A stretch of DNA of 64,000 nt, taken from CAYILR01 sp964364175. Lineage in GTDB: Bacteria; Bdellovibrionota; UBA1018. The notes under the pieces were generated by a model. The model was not told the origin of the DNA. It made no database searches and saw only the letters and a program-made list of their open reading frames with translations. Positions 33,078-41,764 of the stretch are shown here, one piece after another. The translations under genes were made by a program, and so were the position numbers. The stretch lies in the NCBI GenBank assembly GCA_964364175.1, contig CAYILR010000019.1, forward strand, positions 12,359 through 76,358, read 5' to 3'. Each line of letters begins with the position of its first letter. The stretch's first letter is position 1.

Positions 33078-34392
33078 TCCACAGCCGGTGCCATATGAAA
33101 ACTAGGCCTGTTGCCACCACCATGAGGCCGCAGGCTAGGCCTAACCACACGCCGCGGATCTCGGGGTGGAGGACGTGGCTCATCCAAAGGCCGATTCCGA
33201 GTCCGACCCCGTAGTGGCCGATCAGGTTCATCCAAAGTGAAGCGGAGGTGTTCTCCATTCCGCGGAGAGCGCCTATCGCAGCAACTTGCACGCCATCGAA
33301 GACCTGAAAAGCGCCGACTAGGACGGTGACCTGCAATGCCGTTTCAATAATGAGGGAGTCTTGTGTAAAAAGATGGAGGATCGGCTCCGGAATCACCAGA
33401 ATCACAATAGCGCAAATCAGCATCACGGCAGCGGCAAGTGTGATTCCCAACCAGCCGGATTGCTTTGCGGCGGTGAGGTGCCCAGCTCCCCGGTGAAACC
33501 CCACGCGAACTGCCGTTGCCGAACCGATTCCCAACGGCAGCATGAACGTGAACCCGGCGATCGAGAGAATGATCTGGTGAGCAGCTGCCGATTCTGCACC
33601 GAATCGCGAACAATAAATTCCAGCTATTGAAAAAATACTGACTTCGAGGAGGCATTGTCCGCCGGACGGTAGCCCAAGAGTCAAAAGCTCCTTCAAGTGC
33701 TTCCATTGCAAGTGGCTGTCGTACTTCGGGCGGCGGATGCACAGGCCTTCATGGATCTCAGTATAAATCCACAAAGCCACTGCTATAAAAATTCGGCAAA
33801 TGAGAGTGGCGTAGGCCACACCCTGGGTTCCTAACTCAGGCATTCCCCAGTGGCCATAAATGAAAGCATAGTTGGCCACAATGTTCAGCAGGCAAGCAAG
33901 CAGTCCCGTGATCATCACGATATTGGCTTGTTGGCGAGCTTGCCAGTAACGTTGAAACGCCACCGAGATCAGAAAAAATGGGATACAAGCAGAGCTGATT
34001 TTGAGGAACGGTTGGGTGACCGCCATGATTTCAGGGGTTGAGCCGAAGTAGGGGAAAAGCTCCGCGACGATCCAAAATGCGAGGGTGAGTGGAACCGATA
34101 GCAGAAGAGCGAGCCACAGCCCTTGCACGAGGTAGGTGTGAGCCATTTTCGGATCATGAGCTCCGAATGCCGCTGACACGAAAGTATCCATGCTGAGCAA
34201 AACGCCCAAGCCCACCACCAGCATCACAAACAAAATCGAGTTGCCAACCCCAATCCCACCAATCGCCGCCGGCCCAAGCGGGCCCACCATCACCGTGTCA
34301 ATAATCCCCAGCAAAACATGCGCAATCTGAGCCAAAACAATCGGCAGCGCTAACATGATCAGTGTGCGAGTTTCGCTATGGGGGCGGGACAT
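33055..34392 (-). CDS. MATE-family multidrug/Na+ antiporter
   Basis: 445 residues, 12 helices. It starts MSRPHSETRTLIMLALPIVL with the MATE-typical LALPIVLAQIAHVLLG and DTVMVGPLGPAAIGGIG; the second half repeats the motif (LPSGGQCLLEVSIFSIAGIY). It exports cationic compounds using Na+ or H+ gradients. Upstream in-frame codons run through the tRNA-Leu region and are not part of the gene, so the start is set at 34392. No clear ribosome binding site is seen. Confidence 0.92.
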   Translation of the reverse strand: MSRPHSETRTLIMLALPIVLAQIAHVLLGIIDTVMVGPLGPAAIGGIGVGNSILFVMLVVGLGVLLSMDTFVSAAFGAHDPKMAHTYLVQGLWLALLLSVPLTLAFWIVAELFPYFGSTPEIMAVTQPFLKISSACIPFFLISVAFQRYWQARQQANIVMITGLLACLLNIVANYAFIYGHWGMPELGTQGVAYATLICRIFIAVALWIYTEIHEGLCIRRPKYDSHLQWKHLKELLTLGLPSGGQCLLEVSIFSIAGIYCSRFGAESAAAHQIILSIAGFTFMLPLGIGSATAVRVGFHRGAGHLTAAKQSGWLGITLAAAVMLICAIVILVIPEPILHLFTQDSLIIETALQVTVLVGAFQVFDGVQVAAIGALRGMENTSASLWMNLIGHYGVGLGIGLWMSHVLHPEIRGVWLGLACGLMVVATGLVFIWHRLWKKVAPTF

Positions 34393-34461
34393 GTCTAATA
34401 GTTTAGCATATCCGCACCTTTCAAATGGTTTGGACAAGCACTGTTCCGATTCGATAGGCAG

Positions 34462-34590
34462 ACCATTTCTCGTCAAATCGCCTTGAGACGATGAAGCGAG
34501 GAGCGAAGACGTGAGCTGTGCGAACAGCACAGCGGAACGTTTCGCGAACGAAGCTGAAGAAGTATTCAAGGCGATTTCACGAGAAATGGT
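34462..34590. repeat. 25-bp inverted repeat abutting tRNA-Leu
   Basis: Arms 34462-34486 and 34566-34590 match at 24 of 25 positions. The right arm includes the last four bases (ACCA) of the tRNA-Leu gene. Between the arms sits a second hairpin, GCTGTGC/GCACAGC (34515-34521 and 34527-34533). It is a nested palindrome like the one at 92-208. Confidence 0.85.
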
Positions 34591-34671
34591 GCTCGCGCCC
34601 GGACTCGAACCGGGATGGGTTACCCCACTGGTTCCTAAGACCAGCGTGTCTACCAATTCCACCACGCGAGC
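34587..34671 (-). tRNA. tRNA-Leu (anticodon UAG)
   Basis: The minus strand reads GCTCGCGTGGTGGAATTGGT, a long variable arm (GTGGGGTAACCCAT), T-arm GGTTCGAGTCC and 3' GCGAGCACCA. The anticodon arm is CTGGT-CTTAGGA-ACCAG, placing TAG at positions 34-36. The acceptor stem GCTCGCG/CGCGAGC pairs fully and CCA is encoded. At 85 nt with a long variable arm it is a normal class II tRNA. Confidence 0.97.
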
Positions 34672-34796
34672 ATCAATAGATGAGTGGTTAAGCAACCCTT
34701 ACCAAAATATTGGCGCTTTTGCGAAGAAGAAGATGCGAAGTTTTCCTCAAGCTCATCCACCTCACGGGACGAGAAGAGAGATGGGAGAAAATTCTC

Positions 34797-36422
34797 ATGC
34801 GATCACTATTCCTTGGATTGGCATTTAGTGTGACCTCGGTTTTGTTGGCGATTTCATGGTTTTTTCCGATGGCCCTCTTGGGTTTTTTGTTCGTGGGCCC
34901 GATTCTCATAGCGGGATTTCAGGATTATTTTCAATCGTCCCAAGCCATTCGGCGTAATTTTCCTTTTTTAGGCCGTTTTCGCTACTGGTTCGAAGCGATT
35001 CGCCCCGAGATCAATCAGTACTTTGTTGAATCGAATTCCGACGGCGTTCCGTTCAGTCGCGAGGAACGTTCTGTGGTCTACCAACGCGCCAAAAATGAAA
35101 ACGATACGCTTCCGTTTGGAACACAGAAAAATGTTTACGAAGTGGGTTACGAATGGGTAGCTCACTCGCTGGCTCCAACGTCAGTTCCGATGGATCAGAT
35201 GCGAATCAAAGTCGGCGGCCCCGCCTGCAAACAACCTTACGAAGCCAGCATTCTGAACGTTTCTGCCATGAGCTACGGAGCCCTCAGCAAGAACGCGGTT
35301 TTGGCCCTCAACGGTGGAGCTAAAGACGGAGGATTTGCCCACAATACGGGAGAAGGTGGATTGACTCCTTATCACCTCGAAAATAGCGGCGATCTGATTT
35401 GGCAAATCGGTACGGGGTACTTCAGTTGCCGCAATCCGGACGGGAGTTTTTCGGCGGATTTGTTTAAAGAGAAAGCAGTCTTTTCTCAGGTTAAAATGAT
35501 TGAGATCAAGCTTTCGCAAGGTGCAAAACCATCCCATGGTGGAATTCTACCTGCAAAGAAAGTAACCTCAGAAATTTCTAAAATCCGAGGCGTTCCGATG
35601 GGGAAGGACGTGCTCTCTCCTCCCGCACACAAGGAGTTTTCGACCCCGATTGGATTGCTGGAGTTTGTGCAGAAACTCCGTGATTTGAGCGGAGGGAAAC
35701 CTGTGGGCTTCAAACTCTGTCTCGGAAGACGGCGTGAGTTCATTGCGATTTGCAAGGCGATGATCCACACCGGAATCACACCAGACTATATTGCGATCGA
35801 CGGAGGCGAAGGGGGTACCGGAGCTGCTCCGCCCGAGTTTTCTAACCATGTGGGATTCCCTGGCATTGATTCGCTGGTTTTTGTGCACAATGTGCTCGTG
35901 GGTTTTGAGCTACGCGACAAGATTCGGATTTTCAATGCGGGCAAAGTCACGACCGGATTTGGAATGATCAAGCGAATGGCTCTCGGAGCGGATGCGATCT
36001 ATTCAGCTCGTGGAATGATGTTGGCGCTGGGATGCATTCAGGCTCTGCGTTGCAACACGAACCACTGTCCGGCCGGGGTGGCTACGCAAGATCCCGGACT
36101 TGTCGCTGGTTTAGTGGTTGGCAACAAACGAGTGCGAGTGGCGAATTTTCACAAGCAGACGATTCACAGTGTTGCTGAAATGATTCAGGCCATGGGTTTG
36201 GAACGCCCGGCGGCTCTCAGGCCTTGGCATATCTACAAGCGAGTAGGGCCGTACGAGATCAAGAACTACGGAGAGATTTTTCAATTTTTGAAAAAAGGGG
36301 ATCTTCTCGGAACAACGATTCCGGAGTCCTATCGCCTGGCATGCGAAGGTGCTTCAGCGCATACGTTCGATTATGCTCCAGATTCGAAGCAGGGTTCTCA
36401 GTTGCTCAGCCGCAGTGCCTAA
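34797..36422 (+). CDS. FMN-binding glutamate synthase-family protein, paralogue 2
   Basis: 541 residues, starting at 34797 where GGGAGA lies 8 nt upstream. Two N-terminal membrane segments (LFLGLAFSVTSVLLAISWFF; ALLGFLFVGPILIAG) precede the same GltB-type synthase core as the gene at 31363: SAMSYGALSKNAVLALNGGA, IKLSQGAKPSHGGILPAKK, AIDGGEGGTGAAPPEFSNH. The 3Fe-4S motif GCIQALRCNTNHCPAGVATQ is kept. The glutaminase domain is absent. The two copies face away from the intervening MATE gene and tRNA but are too different for recent duplication. Confidence 0.9.
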   Translation: MRSLFLGLAFSVTSVLLAISWFFPMALLGFLFVGPILIAGFQDYFQSSQAIRRNFPFLGRFRYWFEAIRPEINQYFVESNSDGVPFSREERSVVYQRAKNENDTLPFGTQKNVYEVGYEWVAHSLAPTSVPMDQMRIKVGGPACKQPYEASILNVSAMSYGALSKNAVLALNGGAKDGGFAHNTGEGGLTPYHLENSGDLIWQIGTGYFSCRNPDGSFSADLFKEKAVFSQVKMIEIKLSQGAKPSHGGILPAKKVTSEISKIRGVPMGKDVLSPPAHKEFSTPIGLLEFVQKLRDLSGGKPVGFKLCLGRRREFIAICKAMIHTGITPDYIAIDGGEGGTGAAPPEFSNHVGFPGIDSLVFVHNVLVGFELRDKIRIFNAGKVTTGFGMIKRMALGADAIYSARGMMLALGCIQALRCNTNHCPAGVATQDPGLVAGLVVGNKRVRVANFHKQTIHSVAEMIQAMGLERPAALRPWHIYKRVGPYEIKNYGEIFQFLKKGDLLGTTIPESYRLACEGASAHTFDYAPDSKQGSQLLSRSA

Positions 36423-37213
36423 CGCCGAGAGATCGTCTTGATCAACGCATTCGCCCATTTCAAATTAGGGCGAGGGGGGAAAATGTGCCCCTTGGTTTTT
36501 GCATCCAGGGTTTTTTGAACGATTGCTTGAATCCGCGCGGCCTCTTCTCGTTGAAACACCGGATCCAGCCGCTTGCTTGAATCCAACAGGACTGGCGCAT
36601 GAAAAACAATTTTCCAGTTTGCGGGCAAGGGCATCGGAAAAAGCGGGACGCCGATCGGTGCCCCGATAATTTTTTTCAATAAATTGAATTGATAAGCAAC
36701 AGGCATGCACTCTTCACCGCCCACGATTGCGACGGGAACGATCGGAGCCTGCAGTTGATGGGCGAGACGCAGAAAACCAGTTTTCCAAGGTTGCATTTGG
36801 TAGGCCTTCCAGAACGGCTTGGTGTTCCCAGCTGCCCCTTCGGGATAAATTCCGAATCTTTCCACTCCTTCAGGCAAATCGATCGGATCTTTGAGTAGCC
36901 CTGATGCAGGCAACACTCCGAGCTTGGGAAAAAATGATTTGATGATCGGAACACGAAAAAGAGCATCTTCCACCACAGCGTAGGGCATTTGCTCTATGGA
37001 TGATGTATGAAAAACAGCGAAATTAAACATCAGCGAATCCAGAGTGAACCAACCCGCGTGATTGGACGCAAAGACGACCGGTCCCTTTTTTGGAATCAGA
37101 TCCGAATCCTCCATCTCCAAAGTTAAATATTTCTGTTCAAGCAGGCACTCCACGACCGGGAATATTTTATTCACCCAAAGATCGTCGCTTCTGGGATAGG
37201 TGGCTTCGCTCAT
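36419..37213 (-). CDS. Lysophospholipid acyltransferase-like protein (PlsC superfamily)
   Basis: 264 residues. VFASNHAGWFTLDSLMFNFA carries the catalytic His and Asp with six residues between, the spacing of MGAT/DGAT-like members rather than the HX4D of PlsC. GIYPEGAAGNTKPFW is the downstream acyl-acceptor motif, and QAPIVPVAIVGGEECMP the next block. It starts with an ATGA overlap at the end of the response regulator. It acylates a lipid or glycolipid; the substrate is unknown. Confidence 0.85.
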   Translation of the reverse strand: MSEATYPRSDDLWVNKIFPVVECLLEQKYLTLEMEDSDLIPKKGPVVFASNHAGWFTLDSLMFNFAVFHTSSIEQMPYAVVEDALFRVPIIKSFFPKLGVLPASGLLKDPIDLPEGVERFGIYPEGAAGNTKPFWKAYQMQPWKTGFLRLAHQLQAPIVPVAIVGGEECMPVAYQFNLLKKIIGAPIGVPLFPMPLPANWKIVFHAPVLLDSSKRLDPVFQREEAARIQAIVQKTLDAKTKGHIFPPRPNLKWANALIKTISRR

Positions 37214-37962
37214 ACGGGAGTGCGATTTTTCCTGGCCTGAGCTTCTTTGACCATCCATGCACGGATTTTTGTGCCATCTTTTTCGCGGAGTCCGATGAAG
37301 CACAATTTGACTTCATAAAACCCATCCGAAGTGCTGGATGTGTGGCATTCCAAAACCCGCATATAGGGTGTTTCGATCCCGATACTTTCCATGATCGTGC
37401 CCTTCAGTTGGAACCACATATGAGGTTTGAGGGCGATTTGTGATTTGACCTTGAGTCCCAGCTCGCTGATGTGCGTGATTCGGCACGAAATCTCCAGGAT
37501 TGCCTCGGATACCGTCATGTCTTGCACGGGAATCTCGAACCCTTCGACGGCCGAGTCTTTGTTCCGGGTGATGCTGAGTTTAACTTTTTTCAACAGCATT
37601 TGTTCATCGATCGGCTTGACAATGTAGTCAGTCACGCCAGCCAGCATGGCTTTTTGGATGTCTTCCTTGTTCTGTTTGCGGGTGAGCATGATGATCGGAA
37701 GATCATTGAATACAGGATGATTTCTGACTTTTTCAACCAGATCATAACCGCTCACGTCCGGCATCATTGCGTCGGTGATCAGGCAATCGTGAGCTTGAAG
37801 CTCCAGGCATTGCAGGGCTTCCTCTGCCGTCGCACAAATCGTGACGTCGTATCCCTCGTGGCTCAAGATGCGCCTGACTAGCAAGAGTACAGAACCTTCG
37901 TCATCAACGACGACGACTTTGTTGCGGCCCTTACTGGACCGTATATTGGGTGAAGAAGACAT
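37210..37962 (-). CDS. Response regulator with C-terminal PilZ-like domain
   Basis: 250 residues. The receiver domain covers residues about 15-130: VVVVDDEGSVLLLVRRIL, phospho-acceptor Asp in CLITDAMMPDVSG, Thr in LTRK, Lys in YIVKPID. The remaining 110 residues (IPVQDMTVSEAILEISCR, ITHISELGLKVKSQ) look like a PilZ-type beta-barrel but lack the clear RxxxR motif, so c-di-GMP binding is uncertain. It overlaps the fliL-like gene by 32 nt and is coupled to the acyltransferase. No kinase is nearby. Confidence 0.8.
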   Translation of the reverse strand: MSSSPNIRSSKGRNKVVVVDDEGSVLLLVRRILSHEGYDVTICATAEEALQCLELQAHDCLITDAMMPDVSGYDLVEKVRNHPVFNDLPIIMLTRKQNKEDIQKAMLAGVTDYIVKPIDEQMLLKKVKLSITRNKDSAVEGFEIPVQDMTVSEAILEISCRITHISELGLKVKSQIALKPHMWFQLKGTIMESIGIETPYMRVLECHTSSTSDGFYEVKLCFIGLREKDGTKIRAWMVKEAQARKNRTPV

Positions 37963-38479
37963 TGGTCACGAGGCTTTCTTTGTTGGGGGCGTATTTCGAA
38001 ACGATATGGTTGCACAGCTCCATAATCTCGCTTCGCAACAGATAGCGACCCTGAACGTGGTTAAGATCCGCAATTCTTTTTTTACCGAGCAGAGAAATCA
38101 TCTGATCGAGGATCATGGGTTTGAGTTCTTCGATCAAGTCGGATTGACCTTGATCTCTGATTTCTAAATTAAAAGAAACAGTGATGTGGTGACTGCGAGG
38201 GCGACTGTGATTGTCCTGATTTTCCGTAGGTGCCAGGTTGATGAGCATGCTTTCGAACGGGACATTCCCCACAATAGCAGGTGGCGGAGGGCTGGCTTTG
38301 ATTTTTTCAAGATGAGCGCGCTCGCCAGCCTCGGTGATCATCGGACGCTTGTACATCAAGCGCGTGTAAACCATCAATCCCATCACGCCCAGAATCGCTA
38401 CCGTGTTGATCAACGGCATGATGAAATCCAGGTTGAGGCTTTTTTTGACCTTCGGCTCCGCTGCCGCAGCTTCGCTCAT
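37931..38479 (-). CDS. fliL: FliL-like flagellar basal-body-associated protein
   Basis: 182 residues. A cytoplasmic tail is followed by one helix (IMPLINTVAILGVMGLMVYT) and a periplasmic domain with the FliL pattern: FESMLINLAPTENQ, HHITVSFNLEIRDQG, LKPMILDQMISLLGKK, and the closing VTNVFFTQYTVQ. FliL sits on the stator units of the flagellar motor. The gene stands outside any flagellar cluster and is paired with a response regulator, so it may be one of several FliL paralogues or act in another motor. Confidence 0.85.
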   Translation of the reverse strand: MSEAAAAEPKVKKSLNLDFIMPLINTVAILGVMGLMVYTRLMYKRPMITEAGERAHLEKIKASPPPPAIVGNVPFESMLINLAPTENQDNHSRPRSHHITVSFNLEIRDQGQSDLIEELKPMILDQMISLLGKKRIADLNHVQGRYLLRSEIMELCNHIVSKYAPNKESLVTNVFFTQYTVQ

Positions 38480-38625
38480 ATCTAATAGGATAAGGCCGAG
38501 TGTGGTGATGCGCTATACGTTATTTTTTTGACGTCGCAGTCTTGCAATTGCTAGGTGCTTGTTGTAGTTGACGCTCGGGGTTATTAATTGAATTAAATTT
38601 TGAAAGCAGTTCAAGGGAGATTCGT

Positions 38626-39195
38626 ATGAAAAATATCGCATTTGTTTTCGCTTTGTTGGCTTCCACCGCAGCATTGGCTTGTCCAGTGGATCGCATCTGT
38701 GTGGGCAACAGAATCATCGATGGCTCAGACGATGTGGGATCCGTGGTGGAAGTGTTCAGCAATGGCCAGGCAAAAGTCAGTTTGGATGCTTACAGCGGTT
38801 ATTATTTCAGAAGTGTAAAAAACCTGGGGAAGGGAATCGATTGCCTCGATGGAATTTGCATGAAAGATCGAGCGATGGATGGTTCTGAGCATGTCGGAAC
38901 AGTCGTCGAAGTGTTCAGCAATGGGAAAGCCAAACTCTCCCTGGATGCTTACAGTGGCTATTATGTTCGCAGGGTGGCTAATCTTGGGAAGGGATTTCGA
39001 TGCATCGAGGATGTTTGTGTGGATACTCGCATAATCGATTCTTCTAACAATGTAGGAACAATCGTTGAATTATTCGACAACGGAAAAGCAAAAGTCTCAC
39101 TCGATGCCTACAGTGGATATTATGTTCGTTCTTTGGAAGAGATGGGGATCGAATTGAAGTGCGAACTGAGAAAAGACTGCGCTTGTAAGAATTAA
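38626..39195 (+). CDS. Secreted protein of three tandem ~53-residue repeats
   Basis: 189 residues. Signal peptide MKNIAFVFALLASTAALA is followed by three near-identical units starting at CPVDRICVG, CLDGICMKD and CIEDVCVDT. Each contains R-I/M-DGS..VG..VEVFSNG.AK.SLDAYSGYY.R and a pair of N-terminal cysteines. A short Cys-rich tail follows (KCELRKDCACKN). The pattern suggests small SH3/KOW-like barrels, each with one disulfide. Function unknown. AGGGAG lies 7 nt before the ATG. Confidence 0.8.
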   Translation: MKNIAFVFALLASTAALACPVDRICVGNRIIDGSDDVGSVVEVFSNGQAKVSLDAYSGYYFRSVKNLGKGIDCLDGICMKDRAMDGSEHVGTVVEVFSNGKAKLSLDAYSGYYVRRVANLGKGFRCIEDVCVDTRIIDSSNNVGTIVELFDNGKAKVSLDAYSGYYVRSLEEMGIELKCELRKDCACKN

Positions 39196-40556
39196 GGTAA
39201 TTGATTCAGTCGTCCCACCAAAAACAAAGGTGCAGACAACAGTTCAAAAGATGGGGTTTCTATTTTTGATTCTATCTGAACTTGATGGCTGACTAGTGTG
39301 CAAGAAAACTCATTCAGGTCAAAACGAATAGCCTGCCCTAGTTTTCGGCGGGCCATAAAGTAGAGCAAGCTTTTTAATGACCCGCTTTTTCCAGCTTTGA
39401 CTTCGATGGGAATCAAATTCATTTTGTGTTGCCAGACAAAATCCACCTCCGCGTTTTCTTTTTTTGCCTCGCGCAACCAATAGTAAATTTGAGGTGAGCG
39501 GTAGGGATCTTCGAGGGTTAGCAATTGTTGTGCGATAAATTGTTCGGCGATGGCTCCTTCGTTGACGAGCAGAAGATCGCTCATTTCATTGATTCTTGTG
39601 AGATTGACGCCACAAACTGAGTTCATCAATCCCACATCCAAGAAAAAACATTTGTAGACTGATTCGTTGATCTCAGCATGAAGTGGTGATCGGTTTGCAT
39701 CTGAATGAAATGCTGGAGTCACGATTTTTGCTTTGATGAGCCACTCCAATCCTTTTTTTACGTTGGCGGATTTCTCGCCTTCCAGGATTTTTGTGTACTT
39801 GATTTTAGTTCCAACTCGCGTTGGAATCGCCCTGAAGAGTCTGCGTAAAATCAGCGGATCTACTTTTTTTGAATATTTTGAAAAATCATCTTGGTAGGTT
39901 CCGACGATCGATTCGTGAATTTGCTGCACTTCGAAAATATTTTTTTCGGCGGCATACGAAGCTACGGCTTCTGGCATTCCTCCGATGACCAAATATTCTC
40001 TCAAGCGAAGTTTAAGTTCTTGATGAGCAGCATGTGGAATCGGTGCAGACCAATCGAATCGGTGAATCGCTTCCAACAAAAAATCCTCGCCTATGGCTTG
40101 TAGAAATTCCTCAAAAGTCATCGGGCCCATGTGTGCGTATTCTACCCTTCCGACGGGCATGGAGAACTCGTGCTCTGAAAGAGCAAACTCAAGCAGAGAG
40201 CCCGCGGCGATAATCGGCAAATCAGGATGTTCTTCGTGAAAATATCTGAGTGCAGGAATCGCATCGGGGGCGCATTGGATTTCGTCCAGAAAAAGCAGTC
40301 CGTTTTCGGGCACGATTTTTTTTCGGAGGGTGGATTCCAACTCTTGTAGAATTCGGGGAGTTTTCAGGGTTTTAAAAACAGTGTTGAGCTCAGGATTTTT
40401 TTCGAGATTAATTTCAAAAAGGTCTAATTTTTGTTTTTTAGCGAACTCACGGACGAGAGTTGACTTGCCTACTTGGCGTGCTCCTCTGAGAATCAGAGGC
40501 TTGCGCTGGGGCTTGGTCAGCCAATAGGAGAGCCACGTTTCTTGTATTCTTTTCAC
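39192..40556 (-). CDS. AAA ATPase with DUF4143 domain
   Basis: 454 residues. Walker A is GARQVGKSTLVREF, Walker B GLLFLDEIQCAPDA, and sensor region AAGSLLEFAL. The C-terminal DUF4143 part ends with a nuclease-like stretch (ENAEVDFVWQHKMNLIPIEV with E, D and K spaced as in restriction-fold proteins). Proteins of this AAA_14/DUF4143 type are widespread and of unknown role. The start is GTG at 40556 with AAGGGG 7 nt upstream. The stop interlocks with that of the repeat protein. Confidence 0.9.
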   Translation of the reverse strand: MKRIQETWLSYWLTKPQRKPLILRGARQVGKSTLVREFAKKQKLDLFEINLEKNPELNTVFKTLKTPRILQELESTLRKKIVPENGLLFLDEIQCAPDAIPALRYFHEEHPDLPIIAAGSLLEFALSEHEFSMPVGRVEYAHMGPMTFEEFLQAIGEDFLLEAIHRFDWSAPIPHAAHQELKLRLREYLVIGGMPEAVASYAAEKNIFEVQQIHESIVGTYQDDFSKYSKKVDPLILRRLFRAIPTRVGTKIKYTKILEGEKSANVKKGLEWLIKAKIVTPAFHSDANRSPLHAEINESVYKCFFLDVGLMNSVCGVNLTRINEMSDLLLVNEGAIAEQFIAQQLLTLEDPYRSPQIYYWLREAKKENAEVDFVWQHKMNLIPIEVKAGKSGSLKSLLYFMARRKLGQAIRFDLNEFSCTLVSHQVQIESKIETPSFELLSAPLFLVGRLNQLP

Positions 40557-40557
40557 T

Positions 40558-40605
40558 AAATAGCCCCTTGTTTAGATTAAAATATACCAAAATAGGGGGC
40601 TGTTT
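40558..40605. promoter_or_regulatory. Inverted repeat around the AAA/DUF4143 promoter
   Basis: AAATAGCCCC (40558-40567) and GGGGCTGTTT (40596-40605) pair with one mismatch. One arm covers the leader and ribosome binding site, the other the -35/-10 spacer. An operator or a leader hairpin are both possible. Confidence 0.45.
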
Positions 40606-40608
40606 CAA
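40581..40608 (-). promoter_or_regulatory. Promoter of the AAA/DUF4143 gene
   Basis: Minus strand TTGAAA (40603-40608), 16 nt, TATATT (40581-40586). The transcript would start near 40574, 18 nt before the GTG start. Confidence 0.6.
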
Positions 40609-40654
40609 TAAAAATGATTAATAGCCATTTTACAGCTTAATGTAAAAGTGCTCT

Positions 40655-40682
40655 AAACCTTCAAAGCCTCATACCCCAAGCC
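40655..40682. repeat. Direct repeat, distal copy of the ald 3' end
   Basis: A 28-nt stretch matching 42702-42729 at 26 of 28 positions. On the minus strand it still reads GLGYEALKV followed by a stop, the last codons of ald, but has no ald sequence before it. It marks the far end of the segment with the HNH fragment and serine protease. Confidence 0.85.
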
Positions 40683-40721
40683 GGGAGGCCGAAAAAGCAT
40701 TGGAATGAATCACCAATTTTT

Positions 40722-41634
40722 TCATGCACTCGTTCTGAATTTTTTCCAATAATGATTCATTTTTTTTGTGCCGTTTCTAGCAAACGGCTGCTTGTGATCC
40801 ACCTGAAGTGCAAATTTTGAGGTACAGCGATGACCCGTGAGGGGATCTTGATACTGACAATGGCCTCGGGCATGGAGCCAAAGCTGTTTTTTTACGGTTG
40901 AAGGAATATAGCGGGAGTTTTCTGTTGGAGTCGGAATGAGCTTCGGCGCCGAAGCTGCCTCGGGAACCTTCTCTTCCTGTTTTTGAGGAGCGCGAGTTTT
41001 CTTTTGAGCAGGATCCAATTTTTGAACCGCGAGTTGAGTGATTTTTTCGAGAACCTCCCCGTAACCCCCACACGAAAGCTGATGAGCCAGCAAATCCCGA
41101 AGTGCATCCAATTGTTCCATGCATTTTTTCGAGATCGTGAGCCGAAGTTCTACTTTTTCCTCAGAGAGAGGTTTAACGCGATCCGGCTTTGGAAGTTCGC
41201 CACCCGATTTCACAGCCAAGATCGTTTCAGTTTCGCGGTAGGATTTTCCCTGAACGAGCTCAACCAAATCTTTCTTTTCTTCTAGCGAAGAAATTTTGTT
41301 TTCTTGTGATTGCTGATTGAAAAAAACTTGAACTCGACTTGCAGCGCGAAAGCGAAAGTTCGCCTGTTTCAAGTTTCTGTTTCACTTCGGGTAAATCACG
41401 AACGAGTTGCATACTCTTGATTCGACGATGTGCGGCCCCGTCGCTGTATTTCAACTCGTCGACCAAGTACTCGTGGAGCGATCCGTAACCGCGAAGCTTG
41501 TGCAACTCGCGTCGTTCGATCTCGCGGAGGTAATCCAAAAAGAGAACTTCTTTGTTTCTGATTTCGGTCGCGAGCAGTGCGGTTTGATTCCAGAGTTCGG
41601 TGTTGGAGAGTTGTGAAAACGTGGCGTTTTTCAT
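40722..41634 (-). pseudogene. HNH endonuclease, frameshifted and C-terminally truncated
   Basis: The N-terminal frame (41634 down to about 41345) encodes TFSQLSNTELWNQTALLATE and GYGSLHEYLVDELKYSDGAA, the helical front of the HNH proteins abundant in Bdellovibrio. The second frame (41372-40722) resumes it at AASRVQVFFNQQSQENKI and reaches the nuclease domain (LWLHARGHCQYQ, KFALQVDHKQPFARNG). The break is near 41345. The end is also lost: after FARNGTKK the expected N..NL..LC..HN histidine half is replaced by MNHYWKKFRTSA. The intact relative at 51301 shows the missing parts. Confidence 0.85.
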
Positions 41635-41764
41635 TCGAAAAAAATATCGCGATTTTGATTAAAAACAACTTAAAAATAGAGCATTTTTGTTATTTTATGG
41701 AGCGTTAATGCGATTTTTTGGCACTCGTCAAGTTCAGAAAATGTGCGTGAGAAGTAGGTCGAAA

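Noticed and set aside
34393..34695. N-terminal 101-residue extension of the MATE protein
   Set aside because: The extension reads through the tRNA-Leu gene in antisense and the downstream palindrome; the normal MATE N-terminus begins at 34392.
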